NCBI GenBank assembly: GCA_015680685.1 | Contig: MNCI01010839.1 | Coordinates: 1,389,295-1,453,294, forward strand | Source: Gnetum montanum | Taxonomy: Eukaryota; Streptophyta; Gnetopsida; Gnetales; Gnetaceae | DNA: 64,000 nt | Direction of reading: 5' to 3' | In this document: positions 22,830 through 34,070 of the stretch, piece by piece | Layout of the letters: each line of letters opens with the position of its first letter | Numbering within the stretch: position 1 is the stretch's first letter | Position numbers and translations under genes: made by a program | The notes under the pieces: model-generated | Database searches by the model: none | Seen by the model: the letters and a program-made list of their open reading frames with translations, nothing else | What the model was told of the DNA's origin: nothing

Positions 22830-23190
22830 ATGACATAAAACTGACAAACCAATATCCGCTACAACGTAAAACTAGCAAAGCTTGTTTGCTACGATGTAAA
22901 ACTGGCAAGAGCAGTCTGCTATGACTATAAACTAGCATAGATGATCTGCTAGGACCTTAAACTAGCACATAGAACATCCACCATGACATAAAAATAGCGA
23001 AGCATGTCTACTATGATCTTAAACTGGCACAGAAGCTTTGCTACAACTTTAAACTAGCCCCGCCACCGTCTGCTATGATGATAAACTAGCACCGTGGTCT
23101 GTTAGGACCTTAAACTAGTGCACCATGGTCTACTGAGACCTTAAACTAGCACATTAAATGGTCTACCAGGACCTTAAACTGGGTTCATAG
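22830..23190 (+). repeat. Border-repeat tandem array after integrase, element 2
   Basis: About ten copies at 32-45 bp intervals of CTACGATGTAAAACTGGCA, CTAGGACCTTAAACTAGCA and similar. Same position and unit as 14385-14930 in element 1. Confidence 0.85.
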
Positions 23191-24530
23191 CACATCCTCA
23201 GCATTCATCCATGACTCTACAAACAAGTGAGCATGCACAGTGCCGACACGGGGTGGGATGTTGTAGTTCCAGAATGTAGTTCACGACTCCAAGAAAACAC
23301 TCTCTAGAATATATGGAATGCCACTACCCCTGGCATCTTGTTGATCCTCCAGAGATGTCATATGAAATCTTGCTAAATTTTTGAAGCTACCGCTACCATG
23401 ACCCTTTTCCCTAGTAGTAGCTTTCGTAGTCAGCACTTAATGCTAGAGTTCCAACATTATTGTGGCCTAGCCACAATGTTGCTATCCTCTAGCCCTTGCC
23501 ATCGCCTAAGCCCAAAAGAAATGTAGTTGTTGGATAGCCCATCTCATAGCTGAACTACATGATGTTTGCCTTGGGCAGGGACTCCTGAGCACTTGCATCA
23601 CCACAATTCCTAGTTGTCTCGGTGCCTACCTCTCCACGCTGATGCTGCAAGACCCACCACTAGCCTTTCTAGTTTGGATGTTGCAGGCCTTGGCAACAAT
23701 GTCCAATGTTCTAGGAGTGTCCAAAGAAAGCAAGACCTTTTCCTTTGTTTCACTTGATGATTGTCTCTTTTGTTTTAGGGTACGTGCTAGAGCGACATTA
23801 GATGAGGATGCATTTTGCCAAGGTGTCAGGATGCTACATCATTCCAAGGTGGCCGTCCTGACTAGCTTGGCTACTTTGGAGTGCACATCCTCTCCTTCCC
23901 CTTAACCTCCTTTACCTCATTCCTTACACCTGTAATTCTCCTTCTGACACCTCTTTTACAAATTTTTCCTAGATGCTTGTAAAGCCCTTCCATATGCTCA
24001 ATTGCAAAGTCCATGATGCGTGTAATCCAATTTGCCACATGGGAAGCATCTATAGGTAGGTTAAAATCCCACATGGATGTAACACAAATCATCCTGGAAA
24101 AGAAACACCTGTCATACAACAACAAGGTTGTTTGCAGAGGAAAATGAAAAAACGGCAAAAGAAAAGCGTAAAAGAGCAAAAGCTCACGCAAAAAAAAACA
24201 TGTGCCTAAAACAAATGGCACGTCAGCTGTTTCCCACTGATCATATCGAAGCATTCCAATGAGAGGTCAGACACCTGCAAAAGAAAGATGCTCATGCATA
24301 TTGACACCCTCACAAGCACTTCGATGACGGACCACATTTCTACTTCTTTTCCTTCCTAAAATCATCCTCACAGCTCCATCCTTTTCCCTTTCCCTATATA
24401 ACTATCCTAGCACTCTCAAAGTATAGCTAAGTGACATCTCAACGATCACTAAGGAGTGATGTTAGCATCTTGTCTTTCGTGGTGTCTCGTATTCTTTGTT
24501 AGCATCTCTCGAGCCTGTCCTCTAGACATC
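23191..24530. other. 3' non-coding region of element 2
   Basis: Contains the small antisense frame at 23871-24254 and otherwise no coding signal. A TTATATAGGG box on the minus strand near 24400 could be the antisense promoter for that frame. Confidence 0.4.
23871..24254 (-). pseudogene. Small antisense frame shared with element 1 (aORF2)
   Basis: Open for 127 codons. A TTTTCCAG acceptor at 24094 suggests the conserved part is an exon from 24093: ICVTSMWDFNLPIDASHV, then NWITRIMDFAIEHMEGLYKH and a basic tail KICKRGVRRR, ending CTPK. This part aligns with 15514-15807 of element 1. No domain recognised. No stop lies within the exon, so it may be intact, but function cannot be claimed. Confidence 0.42.
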
Positions 24531-24546
24531 AACAAAGAGGGGTCAA
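24531..24546 (+). promoter_or_regulatory. Polypurine tract of element 2
   Basis: AACAAAGAGGGGTCAA, nearly identical to the tract of element 1, directly before the 3' LTR. Confidence 0.78.
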
Positions 24547-26050
24547 TGAAACACAATAAAATTTCAAGGCACTCTTGCTTCACCATGGTCTTGGAAATGA
24601 GGCAAACATTTCCACAAGTGTAGCCTCATGAAAGTTGGTAGGAAATGAATGCATTGAGTTTAGACTATTTAGTTCGGCAAGTTTTCTACCTCCAAAGCTG
24701 ACAGACATGATGGACTCTTTGACCTACCCACCTAGGTGATTCACCCAGCTAATAATCTATTCAGAAACCATGCCTGGAGTTGTCAGAGGTGCCCAAGATG
24801 GAAAAAATAGTTCAACAATTTTTCTAGTGGAGAATTTTGCTACGCTACGCTACATTGTGCAGTGTAGCAAGCCTTCAAAAAATCAAACAAATGTCTGACT
24901 ACAAGCTTTAGCAAGATGTTCACGCAAGGCAAAATGAAAAATCAGCCAATACAGAGTGCTATGCTATGCTACGCTACATAGCGTAGCAAGGGAAAAACAA
25001 GCATAAATTTTTGGTCGCAGTTTTAATAGAAATGCAAGTTACATTGGTTGCTACGCTATGAAGTGTAGCATAGCATAGCAAAGAATGCAGATCAACAAAA
25101 TACTTCAAAAGTTATCCCGATGTGCACTGAAGCTTCCAACAGATGCAGTTGACTTCAATGCAAATTTCCTTTTCAAACTGGTGGCTATGCTATGCCAAGA
25201 TGCTACACTACATAGCGTAGCACAGTGTAGCGAACAACTATGCTACACCAGTGTGCTTCATCTCTTGCTTGCATTGTTTGCACGCTTGATGCCAGCACTT
25301 CCAATTTTGACAACATGATTGCAGCGTAGTAGGTTCACAATTAGCTTTGCATATCCATGCAATATGGGCACGTCAGCATCTCGTGGGTTCATGACATGTG
25401 TCATCCAAGCCTTATTTCTCATGTACTCCTAGTCCTATAAATACCCCGATGAGCAACGCTCAAAGGGTTGGCAAAATTTGGTTGGAAAATTGAGAATTCT
25501 ATTGGCAAGTTGGCAAATTGGCGATTTGTTGGGTTGGAAAATTTTAGCGATTGGCATCTTTTGCATTGGCATTTGGCATTAGCTTTTCGCTTGTTGGCAT
25601 TTTGCACTATTGGCTTTTAAGCTTGTACTCAAAAAACGGAGTTGAGGTATTTTGAGCATTCTAGTTATTCCTGGACTCTCTGTGCGCCTCTGGCATTGTA
25701 TAACTTATTATAAATTTTCAAGCAAAGAAGAGATTTGAACTCGTGACTTTGCAGTGGTGTATTTTCTTATCCCAGTTACTCTATTATTTGTTCATTGTTA
25801 TCATTGTTTAGTATCATTTTCTTTACTATCGCATTTATTGATCATCGGTTAGATCTCACATATTTCACACTTAAAACAACATTTATGAAAGGTTAAGTTA
25901 CATCAGTTAAGTCCCTGTCTGATCCACCAGACCGTTCAGGGTGCCCCATTTCTATTTTATCTAGCACGGCCCTCACACGGATCCAGGGTTAAAATAGTTT
26001 ATCTGACAACCTCTTGGTGTTTCCAGCCACCAATGTTTTCGATTGCTACA
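24547..26050 (+). repeat. 3' LTR of element 2
   Basis: Starts TGAAACACAAT and ends GCTACA where element 3 sequence begins. Only the ends resemble the element 1 LTR (TGAAACAC; AAGTCCCTGT...GATC...GTTCAGGG; CACGGCCCTCACAC). The middle is different, with many GCTACGCTA and GTAGCATAG words near 24838-25240. TATAAATA box at 25436-25443. Confidence 0.85.
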
Positions 26051-26460
26051 ATCTTAGGATTCAGTATGATGTTGTGCTAGACTAGACATGGGTCTAAGCT
26101 CAGCATATCCTCATATGACCATGTAAACACTTTAATTTTGTTCTAGAAGAGTTTCGCAATGTCATGGACACATTGAGGCTCTAGTGAGGAACTTAGTTTA
26201 AGGGTTTTCTCCTCATCACTATGTGTTGTGATAGGAACTTGAACTAGAGAATCTTTGATTATGTCTCCCAGTTCTAAGTCAAGGGTTTTGACTTGGTTTT
26301 CAAGCCATTCTAGAGGTTTTTCTATTAAGGCTATGTGGTCTACAAGACTCTTAGGCCCAAGATCTAGGCAATCAGGGTCAATAAACCATTTACTATGATC
26401 ATGAGGTCCATGTAGACACAAAGGCAAACTAATTTGCTCCCAAGTACTCATAATTTTATC
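26051..26460 (-). pseudogene. pol: Element 3 pol, N-terminal part
   Basis: Starts MSTWEQISLPLCLHGPHDH, then ENQVKTLDLELGDIIKDS, KTLKLSSSLEP and, past a stop, KVFTWSYEDMLSLDP and HNIILNPK. These match the pre-RT and start of RT in elements 1 (AWSYEDMPGLDP, HNIILDP) and 2. It ends at 26051, exactly at the end of element 2's LTR. Confidence 0.85.
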
Positions 26461-26689
26461 CTACATATCAACCACAAGCATATTAAGTGGTACATGGGTA
26501 AAAGTGAATAAATAATGTTAAAATTCCATAAAACATATGCAAATCCAATGCAATTAAGGCCATCCAAGGTCATTAATGAGATGAGGTTAATTTGGAAAAG
26601 TGAAACAGAGGTGAACAAAGTCAAACAAGGGGAAAGATAAGAAGTGAGGCCACAAATGATTAATAAAGATTACAATTTTGTCAATTTAA

Positions 26690-26766
26690 GGCCTTAGTAG
26701 GCCATAATGCTAGTTTATAGTCTTGGTGGACTATGATGCTAGTTTAAGGCATTAGCGGTCCATGGT
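26690..26766 (-). repeat. Border repeats between pol and antisense gene, element 3
   Basis: Three copies read on the minus strand: GACCGCTAATGCCTTAAACT, CACCAAGACTATAAACTAGC, and a third ending CTAAGGCCTTAAA. Same place as 18760-19190 in element 2. Confidence 0.7.
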
Positions 26767-27430
26767 CACATGCTGTCAAACAGTGGTGAGGGAAGGTCAA
26801 ACCCCACTATTTGATATCATTTAAATGCTAGAAGGTCAAATAGAGTTGTAATAAGGAAAACAATGTACATATAGGGCTTTATAGAGGCCATAGAAGGTCA
26901 ACCATGTCAATAAGTCAACATAAGTCCAAAATAAGCTAAAACATTATATAATAAGTTAAAAATCAAGCAAATTAGGCTATATCTAATAAAATTTGATTAA
27001 TATAGGTAAAAATGGTTAGGTTTTGCTAGTTTTAGACCTTAGAAAACCATGTTTTAAAGCTACAAGGCTATTAGGTGAGTTTAGACACTAATCTGGGTTG
27101 TTTAGACCAAAAAATCAAGTGCTTTGAGGCTTCAATGCTAGGCTCAGCATGGAAATAGGGACCCTTAGTATGGATACTAAGGAAAATATGTTTTGGAATG
27201 TTTAGAGGTCAAAAATTAAGGTCTTCAAACCTTCCCAAGGTTGCATAGGGTTAGGCCCATCAAAATTGGGTGCTTCGAAGGTCTATAAAGGCCAAAAAGC
27301 AAGTCTTGAAGTCTTCTCCCCTTGTTTCCATAATGGCTAGCATGGAAAATATGGGGGCTAGCATGGGGAACCAAAATCCAAGAAAAAATAAGGTTAGACA
27401 TGATCAAATAGGTGGTTAGAGACTAGATCT
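26767..27430. other. Element 3 interior, no gene seen
   Basis: AT-rich sequence without recognisable coding content between the border repeats and the tandem-repeat region. Confidence 0.5.
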
Positions 27431-29750
27431 GAAACTTGGGCATCTTCTGGCTTTGTTTTGAGGTAATTCAAGGTTGTTTTGAGGTAATTCAAGGTCATTT
27501 TGAGGGCCAATAGGTGTTGAAATGACTCTCTCCTTTCTTCGACATTGATGCTTCCATGCTTAGCATGGAAAATAAGGGGGAGTAAATTTTTGACCCATTA
27601 TACCCTTAATCAACTTTGCATGTTAGCCCTTGGGGCTACTGGGGTCGAGGACTTGTGTTTTTCCTTATTTTTTGGAAATTTTGAGCATTCTCAAGTGGTT
27701 TTTTTAGCTTTTCCTATTTCTTCCACCTTGAAGCTTCCATGCTTAGTGTAGAAAAAAAGGGAGTGAATTTTTGATCCATTTTACCCTTAATCATCTTTAC
27801 ATGTTAGCCCTTGGGGCTACTGGGGTCAAGGACTTGGGTCTGGCCTCAAGTTTTGGTAATGTTGGGCACCCCTAAGTCATTTTTTTGGCTTCCTCACTTT
27901 CTTCCATGCTCAACATGGAAAATAAGGGGGAGTGGATTTTTGACCCATTTCCCCCTTAATTTACTTTCCATGTTAGCCCTTGGGGCTACCAGGGTTGAGG
28001 ACTTGGGTTTGGCCTCAAGTTTTGGTAATTTTGGGCATTCCCAAATGGTTTTTTGGATTCCCCCTTTCTTCCACACTGAGGCATCCATGATTAGTATGAA
28101 AAATAAGGGGAAGTGGATTTTTGACCAATTTTGACCTTAATCAACTTTGCATGTTAGCCTCTGAGGCTACCAGGGTTGAGGATTATGGTTTGGTCTTAAG
28201 TTTTGGTAATTTTTGGCATTCTCAAGTGGTTTTTTTCACTTACCTCCTTTCTTCCATGATGAGACATCCATGCTTAGTGTGGAAAACAAAGGGGAGTGGG
28301 TTGTTGACCCATTTTTCCCTCAATCGACTTTGCATGTTAGCCCCCAAGGCTACTAGGGTTGAGGATTGAGGTTTTGTTTTAAGTTTTGGCAAATTTGGGC
28401 ATTTCCAAATGGTTTTTTTTTGGATTTTCCCTTTCTTCCATTTTTAGTGTGGAAAATAAGGGGGAGTGAATTTTGGACCCATTTTAACCTCAATCTACTT
28501 TGCATGTCAACCTTCGGGGTTTCCCAGGTTAAGGATTGAGGTTTGGAGCCAAAAATGATCATTTTAGATGTTTTTTAGGTGGTTTTGGACCTTCCCCATT
28601 TTTCCACACTAGGGCTTCCATACTTAGTGTGGAAAATTTGGGGAAAGGCTTTTCAATGCTTTATGGCCACTTTTGATCATGCACACAAGCTTCTAAGGCT
28701 GCTAGCGATGATGGTCAATGCCTAGCATTAAAACTTGGATGTCCTAGAGGTTGATAAGTGGCTTCTAGGCTCCCCACATTTTTTCACATTGGGGCTTCCA
28801 TGCTCAGTGTGGAAAAATGGGGAAGAAGATATTTGGTAATTTTGGCTAATTTTGACAGTGCATGCAAGTTTCTGGGGTTTCTGGCAATGACTATTACTAC
28901 TTGATGTTACACTTTTGTTGTTTCAAGGTTGAAAAGGCATTTTTTTGGACTTCCCCCATTTTCACCATGCTGGGGCTTCCAAGGTTAGCATGAAAAATTA
29001 GGGGAAAATATTTTTGATCACTTTTGACCACTATCAATTATGCATGCAAGCCCCTAAGGTTGCTGGTGTTTGCTACTATCATCCCCCATTTTCACCATGC
29101 TGGGGCTTCCAAGGTCAGCATGAAAAATTAGGGGAAAATATTTTTGATCACTTTTGACCACTATCAATTATGCATGCAAGCCCCTAAGGTTGCTGGTGTT
29201 TGCTACTATCATCCCCCATTTTCACCATGCTGGGGCTTCCAAGGTCAGCATGAAAAATTAGGGGAAAATATTTTTGATCACTTTTGANGGCCCCTAGGTT
29301 GCTGGTGTCAATGGCTACTATCCGATGTTGAAATTTGCCTCTTTCAAGGCTCATAAGCCATTTTTTGGACTTCCCCCTCTTTCCATGCTAGGGCTTTGAT
29401 GCTCAGCATGGAAAGTTTGGGGGAAACATTTTTTAGTCATTTTTTATCTATCTAGCCATGCATGAGTGCTCACAGGATTGCCAGCATTGATCAATAGTGC
29501 CTAAGGTCAAAATCTAGTCATTTTAGGGGTTGTGATGGGGTTTTTAGGCTTCCCCCATTTTTTCCACACTAGGGGTGAAAATATTAGCATGGAATAGGTC
29601 CCTTGAACTAATAAAGTCATATCTAGGCCAAATCTGTGGCTAATCGACCATGCATGAGAACCTCTAGGGTTGCTAGTGTCGACAGTCAATGTTGGGTGTT
29701 AAGATTTGATAGGTTGGAGGCTTCTAAGTGCCTCATGCAACTTTTCACCT
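27430..29750 (+). repeat. Tandem array of about 165-190-bp units with a palindromic core
   Basis: Six fairly regular units start near 27570, 27757, 27920, 28106, 28290 and 28455, each with AAATAAGGGGGAGTG, TTTTTGACCCATT, CATGTTAGCCC and GGCTAC. More diverged units follow to about 29750. Each unit has the near palindrome CCATGCTTAGCATGG or CCATGCTCAGTGTGG. The short open frames here are translated repeats. The array expands the interval between border repeats and antisense promoter from about 110 bp in element 1 to almost 4 kb. Confidence 0.82.
28953..29287 (+). repeat. Near-perfect 130-bp triplication next to an N
   Basis: Units at 28953, 29083 and 29213 begin CCCCCATTTTCACCATGC and differ by one base that I can see. 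The third breaks at the N at 29288. Confidence 0.9.
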
Positions 29751-30580
29751 TTCTCCCATGTTGGTAATGGTGGTCCCATTGTGGATGAGAGGGGGATAAT
29801 AGATTTGTGACATTTTGACCTATTTTGGGGCTTTTGGAAGCTTTGGAGGGTTTCAGCAAGGTTTAGGGGTCATCGAGCATCAAGAAATGGTCATTAGGTC
29901 ACAAATTTATGTCATTTTTATCTTCCTCCCTCTCTCCATGTGAAGGGTAAGAGGCTCAAGATGGAAGAACTCTCCCCTAGCATGGAAAACACCAAACCCT
30001 AGGTTTTGATCAATTTTGACTAGTTTCAACTAGGTTTGTTGAGGTTTCAAGGTTTTCGAAGATTCTTGGAGGGGTTCTAGGTCATGTGGGGCCCACTTTG
30101 GGATTAAATTTATGCTAGATGAATGTTTGAAAAGTAAGAGTGAGTGTTACCCCCCTTATTCTACATTGGGCACTAGTACCCTAGTGTGGAAATCTATGGT
30201 ACTTAACCATTCTCATGTTTTGTCTAAATTTGAAAAGCCAAGGTTGAAGAAGGTAAGTCTAAGTTACTAAAAATAGAAATATATTGTAATGTCAATAAAT
30301 TTGAAAAATGATAAACTTGTTTCCATGTTGGGAATGGTATTCCCAGGGTAGATGCATGGGGGTAAGGTTGTCATAATGGTTTAAGCATTGAAATTGGTAA
30401 GTTTGGTCAAAAAGGGAAGGTGCAGGGTGGGGCCCATCTTTCAAAAATTTTAAATTTTGGAAAGTGAAGTTATTTTCCCCCTAAAACCACTACAAACTAA
30501 ACTTGCCCCCCTTTTGCTTTAGTGCACTCATAGTCATGGTGCACTGAATTAGTAGCTAGGGTTTTTGTTTAGGTTTTGGT
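29751..30580. other. Region upstream of the element 3 antisense gene
   Basis: Decayed, with scattered GGAAA and GGTGGGGCC words from the same repeat family. No coding signal. Confidence 0.4.
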
Positions 30581-30584
30581 GGGT

Positions 30585-30592
30585 TTTATAAG
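30585..30592 (+). promoter_or_regulatory. TATA-like box of the element 3 antisense gene
   Basis: TTTTATAAGT about 190 bp upstream of the MTPK start codon. Confidence 0.4.
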
Positions 30593-30776
30593 TCAAAATT
30601 TGCAAATCTTGCTCATAATTTTCATTCTTTAGCTATAGCACATAGGAGGAGAGCTATGGTAGAGATTCTTATGATAGCCACAACTAGTCTTCATTGTGGA
30701 AGGCTCCCATCTCCCTTGCAATCATTGTAGAACTCCCATCTTCTCCTAATTTCTCTCTCTCAACGTTGAGCTTGCC

Positions 30777-32765
30777 ATGACACCAAAATAGAGAGGAGGA
30801 AAGAGCAAGAACCCTATAATCTAGAGGATGGATGAGAAATCAAGGGAGTTATCAAAGGTTCCAAGGCCCATCTCAATTTAGGCTCCATTTTTCATTGCTC
30901 CAAGGTAGGCAATTCTACCTATTTTTTCCTTTATTTTTATGGTTTCATTATAGTTTTTTGCATTCTAAGTGTTAGGGACGTTTTTTAGATATACTTTTAT
31001 GGGGAGATTTTGTCAAAATTTTGACAAAATCCCACCTCCTATTTTGGTTGCTGCCATGTAGATTTATGGTTATTTTGCCACTTTAGCTTTTGTAGGTTTG
31101 ATTTTGCAAACATGCCTAATTGTTTTGTGCTTTTTTCCCAAAATCTTGGGGTATGGCCATTTTTTTCAGATCTAGGCATTTGGATTTGTTAAAATTAAAT
31201 TTTAACAAAATCATACCTCATTATTTTGATGTGAATATAAATGATTTTTAATGGTTTCATCTATTTTGACTATTTTAATGGCTATATGAAATTTAGGCTT
31301 TGGATCTTTTGAAGTTTTACCATGAAAAAGAAAGCTAAGTTGTGTACTTTTTCTTGGTAAAACAAATGCATATTTTTGAAATCCAAGGTTGTGTTTGTAT
31401 CCCTCTATTTAAGGTTACCAATGGTTATTGTCTTGTTTGATTTGGCTTTGAAATAAGGGAGTTATGACTATTTTCCTAACGTTGCATAGTTAGGTTATTT
31501 GTGATATTGTTGTAATTTCATGTAGATTTGTGAAATTTTCATAAGAAAAAAGCTAAGGTTTTTGCTATTTTTTTTCATGGATATGTAGGATTTGGCTTTA
31601 TCTTTCCAATGGAAGTGGAATTAGCCTGATTGGATTTAAAATGAATTTTTTATGAATTTTTCCCTAAGGTTGTAGCATACTACCCAAAATAGAAATGGTT
31701 GATTTTTTTGATTTTTCTAAGAGAGTAAAATATTTTTCTATTTTAAGTAAGTTTTTGTTATGGCTTCATGGCTTTTTCCAAGTTTATCATGCTTTTTCTA
31801 AATTTGTGCATAGTTTAGATGTTTTTTTCCAAATTTATGCATAAAATCTATACTAAGATAGTTTTGGCTATAATGTTTTTGGTCATAAAGGATATAAAAT
31901 ATGGTATCAATGTTTATATGGAATTTCCCAAGATAATTTAGATAAACACCTAAGAGCTTTTTATAGAAGCTAATTTCACCTCTAACTTAGGGAATTTTCT
32001 CTAAATTTGTAAAGAAATTCCAATTGGTCATAATGCAAATTTGTGATGAAATTACTTAGTCTAATTTAGATAAACACCTTAGAGATTTTTATAGAGGCTA
32101 ATTTCACCTCTAACTAGGTGTTTTGTCTACATTTGCTAAGTAACTCTAATAGGCCATAATGCTTTTGCTTTGAAAGATTGTAATAGTGTCTTTTGTTGAA
32201 TTCCTTAAGTTTATTAGATAAACACCTTAGAGCCTTTTACAAAGGCTAATTTCACCTTCGAATAGGATGTTTTCCAAACTTGTTAAGAAATGCTAATTGG
32301 TCATGATGTTTTTGTTTTGCTTTGTGTAGGGCCTTCTTGAGGTCTATTCTCATTATGGTGGAGTTGGTAGGCATTTTGTGCTACATTGGTCATCCCAAGA
32401 CCAATACTCTGCCACATGACATTCATCTTGGGAAGCTCTCTTTGTGATTACAGCTTGGGGCAAGGGACTTCCTTGCCTACCTCCTCAAGAACTTCAGTGT
32501 GATGTTGTGGTCACACTTGTCCAAAGATATAGCTAGGGTTATTGTGATGAATATCCTTCCACATCTACCCTTGGAAGTCATGGAGTTGGAATCTCCACAG
32601 GTTTGATATATATTATGCTTTAGTTTATGTTTTGAGTTATGATTTTGGCTATGGGTTGCTAACTGGCTATATGTTATTGCATTTTAAGTTTCAAGGGACA
32701 TTGGCAGCCCTAGTGGTGAGGGTGGTAATGAGCCACCACCACCTCCTCTAGATGCTACTAAGTAG
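30777..32765 (+). pseudogene. Element 3 antisense FCP1/NIF-like gene (third copy)
   Basis: Plus strand, hence antisense to element 3. Exon 1 (30777-30904) begins MTPK, then a stop, and ends at an AAG/GTAGGC donor. A long T-rich intron (1.4 kb) ends TTTGTGTAG at 32329. Exon 2 (32330-32600) reads RSILIMVELVGILCYIGHP, then a stop, ARDFLAYLLKNFSVMLWSHL and SKDIARVI. These parallel PILIVLDIVGVLC, DALEFLQFLLRNYSIIVWSHL and SGNVAGAI in element 1. A third short exon (32696-32765) with PPPPPLDATK ends in a stop. The nucleophile position is Glu. The C-terminal half seen in element 1 (transposon-like region, coiled coil, acidic tail) is missing, so this copy is truncated or was always shorter. Confidence 0.72.
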
Positions 32766-33062
32766 TCTCCTTCAGTTTAGCTTGCTAGCCATTTATTCTT
32801 ATTTTTATGTTAACAGCTATTGTTAGCCAAAACTATGTTTTTGATGATTATTCTTTAACAATTTTGCCATACAGTGTGGCCATGGCTATGTATGTTATGA
32901 ACACTTACTTTTAAATTTAAATATTGGATTTATTTTGGCTATATAAATTTATAGTAGTAAATGTTGTAAATGTTGAAAATGGCTATTTTGATGTTTTTTG
33001 GTCATGGCTAATTGATGTGATAATAGGCTAAATAAAGAGAGATATAATCATAAAATGGACTT

Positions 33063-33290
33063 TTGCTAGTTTAGGCCATCATGAGCACAAATTATATTAT
33101 GTGATTGCAACTACATTGCTTGTTTAAGGTCATGGTGGGCCATAATGCTAGTTTAACATCTTTGTGGACAAGAGTGCCAGTTTAGGATCATAGAAGATCA
33201 TTGTACCAGTTTTAGGCCTTAGCGAGCCATAGTGCTAGTTTTAGACCTCAGTGGGCTTTAGTGCTAGTTTTAGCCCTTAGTGGCCTTAAC
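33063..33290 (-). repeat. Border repeats between antisense gene and protease, element 3
   Basis: Six copies on the minus strand, 33-60 bp apart, of the type CTAAAACTAGCACTA and TTAAACTAGCATTATGGCCC. Same place as 6111-6193 in element 1. Confidence 0.82.
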
Positions 33291-33689
33291 TAAAACAAAT
33301 GCTTTTTAATGTTTAAAACATAAGTAAAAATGAAAATAAGTTTAGATTTCATGCATAGGCTATGTGCATAAAATAACAAAGATATATTAAATTGAAAAAA
33401 AAAAGATAAGGCTTTTTGGCTATCATTGCATTTGGTCATAAAATCGTAGAAAGGTTAGGGGAAAATTCACCTATGCAGACTCCTCCTAATCTTTTCAAGA
33501 TTAGGGAATGAGGATAGCCTACTCTACACAAGATTATATTTACCATTCCCTTTTCTTAATATGTTGAAAGGGAGTTCATCCCATAGTGTATCACATTCAT
33601 TGTCATTGTCACTATTGATCATCTTTGGTTCTTGCTCTTTATGGCTAAGAGCTTCTTCTTAAAGCTCCACTTTGGACCCCTACTCCATG

Positions 33690-34070
33690 CCCACATTGTT
33701 GATAGCTAGAGAGGCTATGTTGTCACCATGAATGATGATCTCACCTCCCTCATAAGGAAGGTGAATTTCCTGGTGGATGGACAAGGAGATAGCTCATAAT
33801 TGAGTGAACCAAGATCTTCCAAGGATTATGTTATAGCCTAGTGTCTCTTCCACTACCAAGAAGTTTGTAGTGATAGGGATTTTTTCTCTTGATATGAAAT
33901 CCAAGGAAAGAGACCCCTTGATGACAACTCTTGATCCATTGAAGGACTTAAGAGCTGTAGTGCTTGTAGGTTGTACTTGCTCTGTTAGGCCTAAGTGTTC
34001 AACAATGATGCATGGGTTGATGTTAGTTGTGGCTCCATAATCAACATGTACCTAATGTATTTTAAATTGT
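33690..34070 (-). pseudogene. Element 3 protease
   Basis: Minus-strand frame GATTNINPCIIVEHLGLTEQ, LKSFNGSRV, NFLVVEETLGYNIILGRSW and SIHQEIHL aligns with 5310-5600 of element 1 (GVATNVIPYPIVDKLGL, LKSFNGARV, LILGRSWL, IHQEIYL). One stop follows WFTQL. The interval 34070-34760 on the same strand is the decayed linker to the zinc-knuckle region. Confidence 0.82.

Larger units (their letters stand above)
1..26050 (+). mobile_element. Element 2: Tat-lineage Ty3/gypsy element, host of element 1 (5' end off window)
   Basis: The parts in the window are 1-205 and 17709-26050; element 1 sits between them. Order: antisense FCP1/NIF-like gene (distal exon 2 at 1-205, rest at 17704-18484), border-repeat array, pol, border-repeat array, small antisense frame, polypurine tract and 3' LTR ending at 26050. 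It is a close relative of element 1 in gene order and sequence but has a distinct LTR. Its right end abuts element 3's RT exactly, so it inserted into element 3. Its gag, protease and 5' LTR must lie left of the window. Confidence 0.85.

Noticed and set aside
27545-28369. Several open frames of 60-107 codons in the repeat region of element 3
   Set aside because: Each is a translation of the tandem unit in another phase; no domain.
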